From Platanthera guangdongensis (taxonomy: Eukaryota; Streptophyta; Magnoliopsida; Asparagales; Orchidaceae), in contig CM077162.1 in NCBI GenBank assembly GCA_039583875.1, forward strand, positions 60,990,822-61,054,821: a DNA stretch of 64,000 nt, in the 5' to 3' direction. Under the pieces are notes generated by a model that worked only from the letters and a program-made list of their open reading frames with translations, searched no databases and was not told the origin of the DNA. How positions within the stretch are numbered: position 1 is the first letter of the stretch; each line of letters opens with the position of its first letter. Of this stretch, positions 41,106-53,439 are shown one piece after another. The position numbers and the translations under genes are program-made.

Positions 41106-42879
41106 TGATGACTAGTTTTAGTCATCCCTTTTGGGGTAGTTTAGTATTCATAATTCTTAGGTTTTATAATAGTTTTATGTAATTATATGCTTGTTATGTT
41201 GTTATTTTATTTTAATGTTTTGTTATGTTATGATATAAAAATTTATATTTTTATTTATATGTTTTATGTATTTTCACTTTTATTATTTTATGTTCTATGT
41301 TTTATGTTTATCTATGTTATGTTATAAAAATTTGACTAATGTTATTAAGTTTTGCTTTGCTTTATTTGTAGGTTCAAGTTCAATGCTCAAGACCAACTCA
41401 ACCTTTCAAATGCAGCCCCTCTACATAATGCAACCCTCAACAATGAAGACCAACCCGAGCCCTTAAGTCATGGTGCAGCCTACATGAAGCAGCCCGACCC
41501 CTTCTCATCAAGTCAAACTGAGCCTCCTCCTCAACATGTAACCCGAGTAGACCATGTTGCAGCCGACCAAACCCAAGTAGATCACCTATCCTTCCCGAGC
41601 CCTCATCAAAGCCCACTACAAAACATCCCATTTATCTATGCATAGCCGGCCACCTCATGTCCTCTCTCTCCCCTTATTAATTTCTCCATGCATGCACCTT
41701 GCCACTTTGCATGGCCGGCAACTCTCTTTCCCCCTCTTTTATTTCTTTTTTTATTCTACATTCATCCCCCTCTCTATTTTAAATTTTCGACTTTCATTTC
41801 CATTAAATACCATGCATTGAACTCCACCTCTTTCTCTCTCCCTCATTAAATGAAATGCATGCACCCTCCCCAATTTGCATGGCCGGCCACGCCATTGCTC
41901 CCTTCATATTCCCTTCATTCTAGATCCTTCTCCTCTCCTATAAAAGGAACCCATGTGTCATGCATTGGAAAGTTGGATTGGTGAGAGAACAAGTGAGATA
42001 GCTAGTTCAAGAGAGAGTTCTTTTATGTTTCTTAGTTGTTGTTGTTAAGTTCTTTTCTATTAGTGTAACCATTTTCTATTTAGTGTAATCTTTTTAATAG
42101 CATAATCTTGTCTCTTTATCATTGTGTACCTCTTTTTAACTATTAATGAAAATGAATTTCTTTTCTCTTATTTTGGTTTTCCTTTCAGTTATGCATAGCT
42201 AATTTCCCTTAGCATTCGATCGTGAGGATCCATGAAATGAGATGAGGTTTTCCTTTATTTTTTTATTTTTATTTTTGTCTATATTATTCTCGATCCTTCT
42301 TTTATTTATCTCGTGTGGACTCCGTATTTCCGGTATAAGGTAGTAGGTAATTTGATATCATTTCATAGTAGTCGAGAGACTCGTTGATTTGAAAGATCGC
42401 TCAAAGAAGGAAGTATTTGATCGCAACCCTAGATATAGGATGACGTAAATCCTCCGGATTGGAGTCAAATCCAATAGTGCGGGTCACTTCGGTAATGCGA
42501 CTTTAGACCATTTTGACTGGTAAAGAGATTTCGGTCAAAACGTCTATAAGTTAGGGGATTTAATGCTCTAGCGAGATTACTTCCTAATATCGGATCCGTC
42601 ACGGTCGAGGTTAATTTGCAAATTTAAATATATATTTTTCCTTCTCATCTCATTCCATGGTGAATCATTGATCGAATGCTAGCTTTTATCATAAGTTTTC
42701 GTTTCAAAAATTATCTTTAGTTTTAGTTTTAAAATTCTCAAAGACCCAACAATCTTTCGGTAGGATAATAGTAGAAGCGTGAGTAGCAGTACTTGACAGC
42801 CCCGAGTTTAAATACGACCTTGGTACTACAATTCGATAGGTACACTTGCCTTTTCAGGTTGATAGCAATCAGAACACCA
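41106..42879 (+). mobile_element. Solo LTR of an Athila/Tat-like Ty3/gypsy element
   Basis: A 1774-bp TGATGACTAG...AACACCA segment with a perfect TCTAT duplication and no interior. It has the layout of the gypsy LTRs here: AT-rich start, TATAAAAGG at 41939-41947, then a late region ending TTCGATAGGTACACTTGCC, which resembles the Athila U5 near 9815-9830. Its first bases form the inverted repeat GATGACTA-gttt-TAGTCATC. GCATGGCCGGC-like units occur three times (near 41640, 41716 and 41876). The full element was lost by LTR-LTR recombination, the usual origin of solo LTRs. Confidence 0.85.
41939..41947 (+). promoter_or_regulatory. TATA box, solo LTR in integrase
   Basis: TATAAAAGG in a CT-rich context, the best TATA match in this LTR. 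Confidence 0.7.
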
Positions 42880-42884
42880 TCTAT
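42880..42884. repeat. Target-site duplication, right copy, solo LTR in integrase
   Basis: TCTAT, exact match to 41101-41105. Confidence 0.95.
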
Positions 42885-43890
42885 CAGTCACTATCGATTT
42901 TGGAATGAACCGATGTCCTACTACTTCCTTAAAATATAATTTTGCAACATGTTACGCATCGTTGGTTTTATTAGATGCAATAAAATAAGCCATTTTGGAA
43001 AACTGATCTACTACCACCAGAATAGAATCATGATGTCTAAACGTGACAGGCAGGTCTAGAATATAATCTATACTAACGTCTTCCCAGGGAATGGAAGGAA
43101 TCAGAAGAGGGGTATAAAGTCCCACATTTGTTTTGTTACCCTTAGCTTATTGGCATGCTCGATAACTTGCCATAATTTTATTAACCATTGATTTAAGACC
43201 GGGCCAATAATACTTGTCTTCTACTAATGTGATTGTCTTGTCACGGCCAAAGTGTCCACCTAACACAACGCTATGTAATTACCAAATGATGAAACAATGT
43301 AGGGAAGAACGTGGAATACATAACTTTGAATGATTGAATAAATAACCGCACGAATTTAAAATGTCAAAATGGTCATAGGCGAGTTGTCCTGAGTGGATAA
43401 ATAGATTTACTTGAAATCCGAACAATGGACATACTCATCCTTAATTCTATCGAACCCAATCACCTTAACTTCTAGCGTAGATAATAATAAAGATACACGA
43501 CTAAGGGTGTCAGCTACACAGTTGATAAATCCCTTAAGGTGTTTTATTATAAACGTGTACTACTGAAGATAGGAGACTCGTTTGGCTTGTCTTGGACAAA
43601 CTTTAGTTTGGGAGTTAATAAATCTCAAAGCCTCATGATCTGATAAAATAACAAATTCCTTAAGAAGTAATGCCTCCAATGTTGGAGGCACCTATGACAG
43701 CGGAAAACTCTCAATCATAATTAGAATAATTCAATTTTGGCCCTGCAAGTTTCTCACTGAAGTATCCAATATTATGGCCTTCCTGACTCAATACACCACC
43801 AATACCAACTCCAAACAAATCACATGATAACTCAGAGACCTTTTTAAAATCCGGTAATCACAAATGGGGATCTTCCGACATGCATGATTT
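42885..43890 (-). pseudogene. Chromovirus RNase H and integrase N-terminal part
   Basis: No long ORF remains, but minus-strand reading shows RNase H motifs (LSDHEALRFINSQ, RQAKRVSYLQ, then VADTLSR) at about 43470-43660. A decayed zinc domain follows, then the integrase core start WEDVSIDYILDLPVT with the first catalytic Asp, and VVVDQFSKMAYFIA near 42985-43060. The second Asp is in VTDRD at the solo LTR junction. Confidence 0.8.
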
Positions 43891-43892
43891 AA

Positions 43893-45068
43893 TTACTTGA
43901 AACGCTTTATCGGCCGATTTTGTCCATGTAAAATCACCCTTTTCATGCACTCTGTAATGGGGGCCATGATACTGCTAAAATCTCTAATAAATAGGCGATA
44001 AAACATAGCTAGACCGTGAAAACTCCTAACATCCCGAATATTGGCGGGCTCCGGCCATTCCTTAATGGCTTGGACCTTCTTAGGGTCTACATGTATGCCC
44101 TCTGAACTCACAATATAACCAAGGAACTCTACAGACAACACATGAAAAGTATGTTTTTTAATAATAACGAATAATTTCTCCGACCTCAATGTGGTAAGGA
44201 TAATCTTCAAATGTGACACATGATCGATCGTAGAAGTACTAAAAACAAGAATATCATCAAAGTACACTAATATGAATTTTCCCATATAAGGTTGGAAGAC
44301 ATGAGTCATCATCCTAGAAAACGTGCTCGGGGCATTGGAAAGCCCAAATGGCATAACTAACCACTCATGGAGCCTTTCCTTAGATTTAAAGGCAGTCTTC
44401 CATTCATCACCTTCCCTAATTCGGATCTGATGGTACCCACTCCTAAGATCCAATTTTGAGAAAATCGTGGCACCAGCTAACATGTCCAACAAATCGTCCA
44501 AGAGAGGGATGGGAAATCGATATTTAATAGTAATTTTATTTATGGCTCCACTATCCATACACATCCTCCAAGAGTCATCTTTCTTGGTGGCAAGTAAGGC
44601 GGGTACGACACACAGACTCTTGCTATAACGGATGAACCCCTTTTGTAATAAATCTGAAATTTGAATTTGTAACTCTAAGTGTGCGGAAGGGTTTAACCGA
44701 TAGTGGGGAAGGTTGGGTAATGAGGAACCCTGGATGAAATCTATGGCATGCTGGATGTCCTGCATGGGGGGTAACTCGGACGGTAGCTTGTTCAGATACA
44801 CATCCTTAAACTCTTCTAAGAGTTTCCCCAATTCCATTGGTAAAATCTCAAATGACAACGCATCTTCCTTAATTTGCAAACAAACTAACACATACATGAC
44901 ACCATCCATAAAGGTACAACGCGCAAGTTCCTTCTTACCTATCAGACTTAACACTTTCTTTTCGACCGGGACAATCGTATCCTTAAAGGGGACCGAAGGA
45001 TCTTTAGGCGGAGTGGGTTTTAAAATTACTGTCTTGCCATTAAATTTAAACTCATAAGTGTAGCTCAA
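43893..45068 (-). pseudogene. Chromovirus reverse transcriptase
   Basis: An open stretch of 391 codons: a protease-RT linker, [75 protein letters not shown], then catalytic YFDD at 44253-44264 and [13 protein letters not shown]. The frame ends early in RNase H. Key RT residues are present, but CMDSGAIN replaces the usual C.DYRALN, and upstream and downstream frames differ. The element as a whole is dead. Confidence 0.93.
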
Positions 45069-45364
45069 CCAATGCGGATAACATCATGATCATAAAGCCA
45101 TGGATGACCTAATAAAACGTGACAAGCATCCATATGGATGACGTCACACCAAATCTTTTCAGAATAAGCTTTGATGGTAAGGGGTACCAAACAACGCTTC
45201 AACACTAGGAGGGATGACTTATCTACCCATACCACGTTATAAGGGTGAGGGTGCGGCTCAGTAACTAAAGACATTCGGGTCACCGCAGTTTTAGAAATGA
45301 CATTCATACAGTTACCACTATTGATGATCAACCTAAACCATTTCTCTCCACTCTTAAAATTCAA
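45065..45364 (-). pseudogene. Chromovirus aspartic protease
   Basis: Reads FRLIINSGNCMNVISKTAV and ends [14 protein letters not shown]. The family active site is LIIDSGS, so the catalytic Asp is Asn here, compatible with one G-to-A transition. It overlaps the RT frame by 4 bp and the Gag frame by 4 bp in different frames, which shows indels. Confidence 0.85.
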
Positions 45365-46527
45365 CGAAAATGTTTTGTCCTATTCCAGTCATCTAGCGCT
45401 CGTGGAGTTGCCAGAATACACCTCATGACCATCATATGGGATTCGTCCTCCATATCGCTAGGCACTCCTTCCGACTCGGTATCCTCTCCTGCCTCATAAA
45501 TCAAGTCGTCTGACTCACATGTGGAATCTAACAGGGCTAAGGGATTGGGCTTAGTAGGACACTCACTAGCATAGTGACCTTGAATCCCACAAGCGAAACA
45601 AGTGGCATTCGTTTTTTTGACCCTTCCTACAGTTACTTTCTTACCCGTTGGGTTTCTAGTATTCCTGGCATTCACAACTATGGAGCTCGAGTCGGTGGAC
45701 CGGAACTTCACCTTATCCTTATATGTTGAAGTTGGAGGTGGTCCTAAGATGGACTTTCCCTTCTGAAAAGTGCAAGACTTATTTTTATGCACGTTGTGTT
45801 TCTCAATATCTAGTGCATCGTTAAAAGTGATGTGTAGGTCGGTGTGACCATAACGCAGTAATTTTCCCATGATGTCGGTGTTTAACCCATTACGAAACCT
45901 AGAGAGGGTGACTTCAGGCATATCTTTCACGCCACACCTAACCATCATGTCCTTAAGTAGACTCATATACTCATAAACTGACTAATTCCCTTGCTTAAGA
46001 GTAGCCAAATCATCAAACATCTATGTTTGATGGGGCATGAGGATGTACTGCTCTGTGAGCAATGCATTCATGTCTGCCCAAACAATGGGTAACCTACCAT
46101 TCTCGACTATCAGACATCGCTCCTCATTCAGCCAAAATATCTTAGCCCTACCCAACAATTTCATTCTCTCCACTCACAGCTTATCCGCATCATTCAAATT
46201 GTACCACTCGAAGTAGCCCTCTATCTCCATAACCTAGTCTTGGAAAACTTGGGGTTCTCCCAATCCATCATATGATTGGGGTTTGACCCGGATGGCCCTA
46301 GTAATATCAATCTCGTACGGTGCTCGTGGAACTTGTTCATTATTATTGTTTAGGTTAGGGTTAATATTTCCTTCCGCGCGTTGGTTTGCGGGTTGATTAC
46401 GGGGAGCCGCGATACTTATTCTCAGCTTGTGAAGCGTCTCTCTAATAGCCTTCATTTGTTCAGTGAAATCCTGGCTGAGTTCCTCAAGTGCTATGAGACC
46501 ATGACCCTCATCCTGTTCATCCGCCAT
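45361..46527 (-). pseudogene. gag: Chromovirus Gag
   Basis: The ATG at 46525-46527 opens MADEQDEGHGLIALEELSQD. After 97 codons (to 46234) there is a decayed capsid core, then 45361-45966 in the same frame with EVTLSRFRNGLNTDIM and a CCHC knuckle CFACGIQGHYASEC at 45559-45600. Acidic sequence and the junction to protease follow. At least one stop separates the two open parts. Confidence 0.88.
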
Positions 46528-46866
46528 ATTGGAAGAAGAAGGGGAATATTATGTACCTAATCTAGTGTGCATGCAACTAAACAATAGTCTGGTCTAACGA
46601 AAAAGACAATGAAATAATTGTTTCCGCTTACTATCTAGGGGAATTTTTTTGATTTTCTTAATGAAAATAAATTAAAGACTATTAATTTTTTTTTGATTTT
46701 TTTGTCGAAAAATAAGAATTTGAGGCCGCTATTGGCAGACCAGAGAATTTTTTTTTTATAATTTTGACAAAACGACGTGCAATACAAAAGTGCGTGTCGA
46801 CGTGCACGGCAAGAGGGTGAGGGTGACATTTGGGAAATTGACATGAAGCTCCCTCGGATAGCAAAT

Positions 46867-48155
46867 TGATGTAGGCCTGCACGTTGACACCGAAAAATCT
46901 AGGGATTAACCACGATTTCTTCTCTATGATTCGAATTTGACACTCGCACAAAATTTCACGCAGCGCACACACCAAGAAATTATATCACTTTTATGCTAAC
47001 ATATGGGTAGCCAATCCATTTAGGATCGAATATAGGCGATAATACAAGGCTAAAAGGACCCACCCGGTCGGATCGAGCGAAGGTTGTACCAAAAGAGATC
47101 TATCAAAATTTACGATCCGGAAAACGGTAGATCTCTCCCAACAAAAAGTTACGAGATTCACCAAACCTTTCGAAAAATTAATTCGATCAAGATAAACGCA
47201 AAAACCAATCGAAGAAACCACGATTATTTAACAATTCTAAATCCAACTCCAAGAATTTCCACCACAAGAATATCTTGGAAAAGAAACACACAAAGGTAGG
47301 AATTTTGCATTACCCAAATCGGAATGGATGATTCCGATTATTTAACTTGGATCGCTCTTCAACGGCTCCTCCGAAATTATGCCAGATGGAGAGGAAATTC
47401 ATCCTCCTTCGTCGCTTCATTCCTTGGTCGATGGTCCACGAAAAGACCACCAAGAGAGAGGGGGTGGTCGGATTTTCTCCTTGACGTGGCTTGTCAGATT
47501 TTGTGGGGAAGGCTACTGGTCGGGTTTGAATTTTGAATTGCCGTCTGGATTAGGATGGGGTAGAGGGGCTCGGGTAGGTTGTGGAGAAAATGGTGGCCGG
47601 AAGTGAAATCTAGGGGAGAGTTAAAAGGTGGCGGTGGTTGGAGAGAGGGAGGGGCTAGGCCGAGATAGAGAGGGAGGAGGGTGGTGGTGTGGTTGGCGGC
47701 TAAAAGGAGGAGGGTGGTGGTGTGCTTGGAGGCTAAGAAGGAGGAAGCTAGGGCTGGCCGAATTTTAGAAGAAGGAGGAGGGAGATAATTTCTTAGGAAG
47801 GATTAGGGTTCTCAATATTTTCATTCAACTTGTCCAAATGAAAACATTACATGCCTATATATAGGCTTACATCATACTTTGGCTACATGCAGCCCACCAT
47901 TAAAAATATAAACTCTAATGTTTTTAAACCAAAATGAAATAATAAAATTCTCCAAACAAATAACACAATAAATTCAAATAATATTAAAATTATTCAACTA
48001 AATAATATTATGTGGTCTTGCGCCGCGGGCGGAGGTTGTAGCGACGCTCCTCACGATCACCATGGCGACGCAAGTCTTTTGTTGGAGACGAAGAAGGATC
48101 TTCCGTGAACAAACCTTCATCATCTTCAACATGTTGGGGGCGGTCGTCTCCATCA
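46867..48155 (-). repeat. Chromovirus 5' LTR
   Basis: 1289-bp partner of 38785-40082, with the same TATATATA box (47856-47863), G-rich repeat and coding tail. It is flanked on the right by the ACTAT duplication and then by the old copia Gag. Confidence 0.95.
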
Positions 48156-48160
48156 ACTAT
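48156..48160. repeat. Target-site duplication, right copy, chromovirus
   Basis: ACTAT, exact match to 38780-38784. Confidence 0.95.
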
Positions 48161-48420
48161 CTCTGAAGGAGCTAGTGAGGCGTTCTTCTCGGGGAAGAAG
48201 AAGATATGGGAAAAGAAGAAGAAGTCATCTGCTGATGATGTCCCTTCATCTTCTTATTAGTAAGAGAGGAGTACTACTTCTAAGCGGGATTGGAAGAAAG
48301 ATGGGCTAAGGTGATACAAATGCAACCAGACAGGTTACTTCAAGAAAGACTGCAATATTAAACTATAGTTGTTGTACGTTGCAAATAAAGAGGGAGCTGG
48401 TTCCAGTATTGAGGAAGGAG
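48161..48420 (+). pseudogene. gag: Gag of the old copia element, second part
   Basis: Continues from 38779 with SEGASEAFFSGKKKIWEKKKK and a knuckle remnant YKCNQTGYFKKDC near 48313-48352. The knuckle has lost its first Cys and has Tyr in place of the His. Confidence 0.7.
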
Positions 48421-48479
48421 GATGGGGGAATGCATTTATGTTTGGCACGTGTGTCCGTTCTCTGTCCACCATCAACTAC

Positions 48480-51400
48480 CAAGATGATTGAATAGTGGAC
48501 TCGGGGTGTAGTCACCACCTCACCGGGACGAGTCGAAGTTCACTTCTCTACAATCGCACTCAGGTAACGAAGCTATTATTACTGATGATGATACAATTCA
48601 TGCAGTATAGAAGGAGGGTATCATTTATTTAGGTAGTGATAAGGGTCCAGTTACCTTGAGAAGTGTTTATCACAAACCGGGCATGAACAAGAACCTCTTC
48701 TCATTGACCAATGCGGTGGATGTCAGCTATCACTGTCTGTTTGGCCCAACAAAAGTGATGTTTCTCCGCAATGTGTCAGCACTGAAGGTTGACATTGCTC
48801 ATGTTGGGAAATGGGTAAAGAACTTTTTTATGTTATCAACAAGTTCATATGTTGATCGGATGAGATCCAATGATAGAGCTGTTATATGACACGAGAGGCT
48901 GGGACATGTCGGGATGGAAAAGTTGAAAGCTATGGAGGTGAAGACCCTTGTGAAAGGCTTGCCTAAATTATTATCCTTTGACGACTATCATGTATGTGTG
49001 GGATGTCAATATGGTAAGGCTCATCGCCTTCCATTTGACAAGTCACAGACCCGGAGTAAAGCCCTATTGGAGTGTATCCATGGTGATCTGATGGGTGCGA
49101 CCATCATCGCCAGTATTGGAGGTAGCAGTTATATGATGGTGTTGATTGATGACTATACGAGGTAAACATGAGTGTACTTTATAAAAGAGATGTTAGTCTC
49201 ATTCTAGTTGTTTGTGGAGTTCAAGGAGCTAGTGGTGGTCTGGCTTGGCCTTCTGATTAAGAAGTTGAGAACAGATAGTGGTGGTGAGTACTTTTCAAAT
49301 AATTTCTCTAACTTCTGTATGAAGCAAGAAATCCGGAGAGATCTCACTTGTGGGCATACTCCACAACAAAATGGAGTAGCAAAGCGAAAGATCCGTCATT
49401 TTGCATGGATGTACAAGTGTTGGCTTCATGCTAAAGGCACTCATAGGACCTTCTGGGCAGAAGGGATGGCATACACAACATATATCATCAATCAGATGCC
49501 TCTGAGTCCGATCAACATGAAGTCTCCTCATGAGATGATGTTTAAGGAGAAGCCTAGTGTTGGACACCTTCGGGTGTTTGGGTCGATTGTTATACACACG
49601 TTCTCGATGCTCTCAAGACTAAGCTGGATTCAATGGCGAGGAAACTTGCCTTCATGGGCTATGATGTGAGGAAGAAGGGATAGTAGTGTATGGAACTTGT
49701 GATGAAGAAGTTCGTTGTCTCCAGAGATGCGGTCTTCGACGAACAAATATCACATGGAGATGGCTCATTTGTGGAGCTGTAGGAAAGTAGGTAACACAGA
49801 GGGCAAGTGGAAGCTACTAAGGATCTTTTGGTGGAGCTGCCTGTGTCCCAAGGAGCTCTAGGTGTTTCTAGCTCCAGGGTAGAGGCTTATGGTTCAGGAA
49901 TTAGGGGGAGCGATCCTCGTAGTATGCTCGGGAACCGAGCTGATTCAGAAGAAGTAGCGGAGGTGGTAAGCTGTGGTCAGGTTCTTCGGAGGTCAAAGAG
50001 GATGATAAAACCACCGTCTCGGTACAATGAAGGGAATATGGTGAGCTTTGTCTCATATTTCTTCACAGGCCCTCTAGACGCGTGAGAGCCTTCTAGCTTT
50101 GAAGACGCCACTGGAGTCAATGAGTGGTATAATTCTATGTATGAGAATATTAATGCCCTTAGAAGGAATGAAACTTCGGATCTTGTGCCCAAGGTCGATG
50201 ACCTTACTTCAGTGAATGCAAGTGGGTGTATAAGCTGAAGAAAATGCGGATCGAAGCATTAAGAGATACAATGCTCAGCTTGTTGCTCAAGGGTTCTCCC
50301 AATAAAACAGAGAAGACTATGAGGAGTCATTTAGTCCCATTGCAAAAATGGCTTCAGTACGGGTGGTGATTGCCTTGGCAGATTGCTAAGGATGGAGGAT
50401 GTGGCTGCTTGACGTAAATAATGCTTTTCTTTACGGTGAAATTGACAAAGAAATCTTCATGGTCCAGCCACCATGGTACATTTTTAAAGATAATCTAGGA
50501 CATGTCTGCTAGATCAAGAAGGCCCTTTATGGCTTTAAGTAGGTACCTCGGGCATGGTACGAGAAGATTATAGAGTACCTCCAGTTTTGTAGGTATTTTG
50601 CTTCTGATTCTGACTTAAGACTGTTCATAAAGAAGAAGGGGAGCTTCTTGTCTTGGTGCTGTTGTACGTTGAAAACATGATCATCACGGAAACCTCTAAG
50701 GAGGAGGTAGCTTGGCTCAGGGCAGGGCTAGGTATTTGTTTTGAGATGAAGGATTTGGACGAGCTCCAACACTTCCTTGGACTCAAGGTGGAGAGGAGAA
50801 AGAGCATGATACTCAATTACCAATGAGGCTATAAAGAATGGATCATTCAGCGATTCAACATGCGGGAGGGGAAAAGTTGCACTACTCCATTGGATGTTGG
50901 CCTTAATCTTCAACGTCATGAGGAGAGGGTTCTTCTAGAACCTATTGTGTTTCGTGCTCTGGTTGGAAGCCTTATTTAATTCACAATTATGAGGCCATAC
51001 ATTTCTTATGTTGTAGGTCGAGTAAGTCGTTATATGGCAGAGCCTCGGAAGCCTCATATGGTGGCAGCAAAGAATATTTTGAAGTATGTGAAAACTACTT
51101 CTGATATGGGGCTCCTTTATGGGAGTGACACGGGCTTCAACTTGCATGGTTACATAGATGTTGATTATGTGGGAGACTCAGACAATCGGAAGTCGACGTC
51201 TGGCTTTATTTTTACTTGTGGATCAACAAGCATATCATAGTGCAGCAAAAAAACAAGACTCATTATCTGTCTCTACTATGGAAGTAGAGTACAAGGCTTT
51301 GGCCTTGGTAGCTTGGGAAGCCATCTAACTTAGGAGGCTAGTAAAGGACATCCATGATGAAGTGCAGGGTTTCTGCTACATGGTGACAACGAAAGTGCCA

Positions 51401-51620
51401 TTAAACTGGTTAACAACCCAGTTTGTCACGTGAGGACCAAATATATTGAGATCGAGCATCACTTCATTTATGAGAAGATACAAGAGGAATCACTCATGGT
51501 CGAGCATGTGCGGAGTGAGGACAACATCGCAGACATCTTCACAAAGCCGCTATCAAAGGGGCTATTTGGACCGTTATGGGGACTATTAGGGTTGGTGTCC
51601 ACTTCTCACTTCAAGGGGTT
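48480..51620 (+). pseudogene. pol: Pol of the old copia element
   Basis: Protease DSGCSHHLTG is at 48498-48530. Pre-integrase domain RLGHVGMEKLKAMEV to CVGCQYGKAHRLPF lies at 48895-49040. The integrase core has IHGDLMGA and LRTDSGGEYF, but the catalytic Glu segment reads NGVAKRKIR (Glu to Lys). RT fragments LLDVNNAFLYGEIDKEIFMV and KKALYGFK are at 50400-50545. The YVDD box has become YVEN at 50665-50676. RNase H has YIDVDYVGDSDNRKSTSGF (51150-51220) and TKYIEIEHHFIYE to [11 protein letters not shown] (51430-51560). Frameshifts and stops are frequent. Confidence 0.9.
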
Positions 51621-51621
51621 G

Positions 51622-52975
51622 TGTTGAATTTTTTGAAGTGAAAGTGGCATCATGGGAGGCCTGGGCGGACTTTTCGTGCGGACTATGTAGGCTTAGGTGG
51701 CGACTAGCCTAGGTCTTCTAGTGTTCTGTAGGAGGCTTTTTTCCCTAGAAGTAACCGGGTGGATAGCTTTGGTATCCGCAGCAGCTACAGACTGATCTGG
51801 AGTTTTTTGAGTCTAGCATGTTTTGGACTCTACTGGAGCTCGGGAATTCAGTATAGGCTTATGTCTTGGACTTTCTTTAGAGAGGTTTGGTGTAACCGTA
51901 GAGTTCGTCGGTTAGTGTCGTCTGGTGTTTGAGTTTGCCAGTTAGTGCAGACTGTTATTTAAGTATGCCGGTTTGGGCGGATTGACTTTTGTATATACTG
52001 GTGATGTTTTCGCACCAGGGATGGTTGGAGGTGTGGACTTGGTCTGGATCTATACCAAGTCCAGTTGTGCTCAGTCCAAGAGTTCGTGTGGTTAATGAGG
52101 ACTGCTTTTCTCTCCGCCAAGTTCGAAAGCTTGTCTGAGCCTGGTTTTTGCCTTAGTTGTGTACTCAAAGTGTGTGAACTACATTTTTGTCTGGTAGTTC
52201 GACATTGCGGGTTTTTGCCTTGTCTTGTGCTATAGTTTGTAGACTAGAACTGTGTCCGCAAAATGTGGCAGATTGGTGGCGGTATCCCTATTGTCCGCAG
52301 GTATAGGGATTGATCAAGTATTGACAACAAGGCAGACTGGCTTTGTGTCCATGCTATGCGAATATGCTTTGTGCTTGCCACGAGATGGACGGTGTTTCTA
52401 TCAATTTGGGCAGTGAACACACTCCTCACCGTGCCTATAAGTAGTACTCCCTGTCACATCAACTTTACAACTGAATAAATAGTAAGTGAGCTCAGGTGAT
52501 TACTGTGGATAGGTTTTTGTATCCACGCGGTTTGAGGTGTTGACCGATTTTTTGATGTACAGATTGTATGGATAGCTCTGAGAAGCCAGGGACTTGGTTT
52601 TGACTTTGGTTAGGGATTAGTGTTTACTCTGTGGATACAATAGGTAGTTAGAAGCAGGTCACGACTTGCGACCAGGCGGTCTCCTCATTGGAAATTTTAC
52701 ACAGTCCAATAAGCTGTCTCTTCTGGCGGTCTGTTCAGTTTGGTAGCAGCTGTTCTCCGGTAATCTGGAGGCTAGGAAACCTGTACGTTAGGCGGCTAGC
52801 AGATTTCGGACAGAGTTCTTCAAAACTGGAATAACAGGGTGTCCATGCGGCTAAGTTGCGGTCTGGCGACTTAGCAGTTTTAGCGGACTCCGTAGTGTAT
52901 ATTGACTGAGTCAGCGATTACTCTTTGAGTCTGTGTGGCTTGATTTTGCTTTCTTGTTTTTCTTCCATCAGGTAC
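51622..52975 (+). repeat. Probable 3' LTR of the old copia element
   Basis: TGTTGAATTTTTTGAAGTG begins directly after the RNase H tail and an AAGGGGTTGTG purine-rich tract, as copia 3' LTRs do. The region is non-coding, with repeated CAGACT/GGCGGACT-like words. The right end near 52975 is a guess because no second copy is in the window. Confidence 0.5.
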
Positions 52976-53168
52976 ATTGGAGAATCATATCTCGCCATGT
53001 ATGTCTCACACTATAAAGATTTTTTATAGTACAAGATTTCCTTGCCTTTTTGTTTGTATCTGGTTTACTTGGCTTGGTTTAGTTGAGTGTTCCAGCGACC
53101 TGGTTTCCCATTTTCCGCTTCACAAAAAGTTTTACATGGCTGATCATGAATTATTTGCTTCCATGATG

Positions 53169-53291
53169 TTGGACAAAAATGTTATTGTCAGATCAAAATC
53201 TTATGCCCTAAATTAGTTTCTCTTTTTTGATAATGTTAATAACATTTGTCATACCAAACATATATTTCATGACAATGACATTTTTGTCCAA
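53169..53291. repeat. Short inverted-repeat element or hairpin
   Basis: The 22-bp arm at 53169-53190 is complementary to 53270-53291 with one mismatch. The interior is 79 bp, AT-rich and non-coding. Size and structure would suit a small MITE-like remnant or an RNA hairpin. No target duplication was identified. Confidence 0.6.
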
Positions 53292-53439
53292 TCTCACCAT
53301 AGTAAATAAGTAGCGATAAGCCATGCCAAACGCAACATCAATCTTCCTCTTAACTTCTCATTTCCTTGTCTTCCAACTATAGAATTGTATCATGTATTAA
53401 TTGTATCAACACCCCTAGGAGGCTTAAGCAGTCTTGCCC

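Larger units (their letters stand above)
38785..48155 (-). mobile_element. Chromodomain Ty3/gypsy element (chromovirus)
   Basis: LTRs of 1298 bp (38785-40082) and 1289 bp (46867-48155) flank Gag, protease, RT, RNase H, integrase and a chromodomain, read on the minus strand. The chromodomain and the YFDD active site place it among plant chromoviruses. The lineage (CRM-, Reina- or Galadriel-like) is not resolved. A 1774-bp solo LTR interrupts integrase. Frameshifts between domains and an Asp-to-Asn change in protease make it inactive. The primer site next to 46866 is not a clear match to a tRNA I can name. Confidence 0.93.
38045..52975 (+). mobile_element. Old Ty1/copia element, split by a chromovirus
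   Basis: Plus-strand Gag (38045-38779 and 48161-48400), protease, integrase, RT and RNase H (48480-51620) lie in copia order and are followed by a probable 3' LTR from 51622. The chromovirus 38785-48155 sits in its Gag with a clean ACTAT duplication. Decay is heavy: the RT active site and the integrase Glu are lost. No 5' LTR was recognised. It differs from the Sireviruses in lacking a third ORF and in its Gag and integrase sequence. The lineage is not resolved. Confidence 0.8.

Noticed and set aside
47324..47606. Trp/Arg-rich ORFs in the chromovirus 5' LTR
   Set aside because: They are on the strand opposite the element, broken in the other LTR, and fall in the G-rich repeat region.
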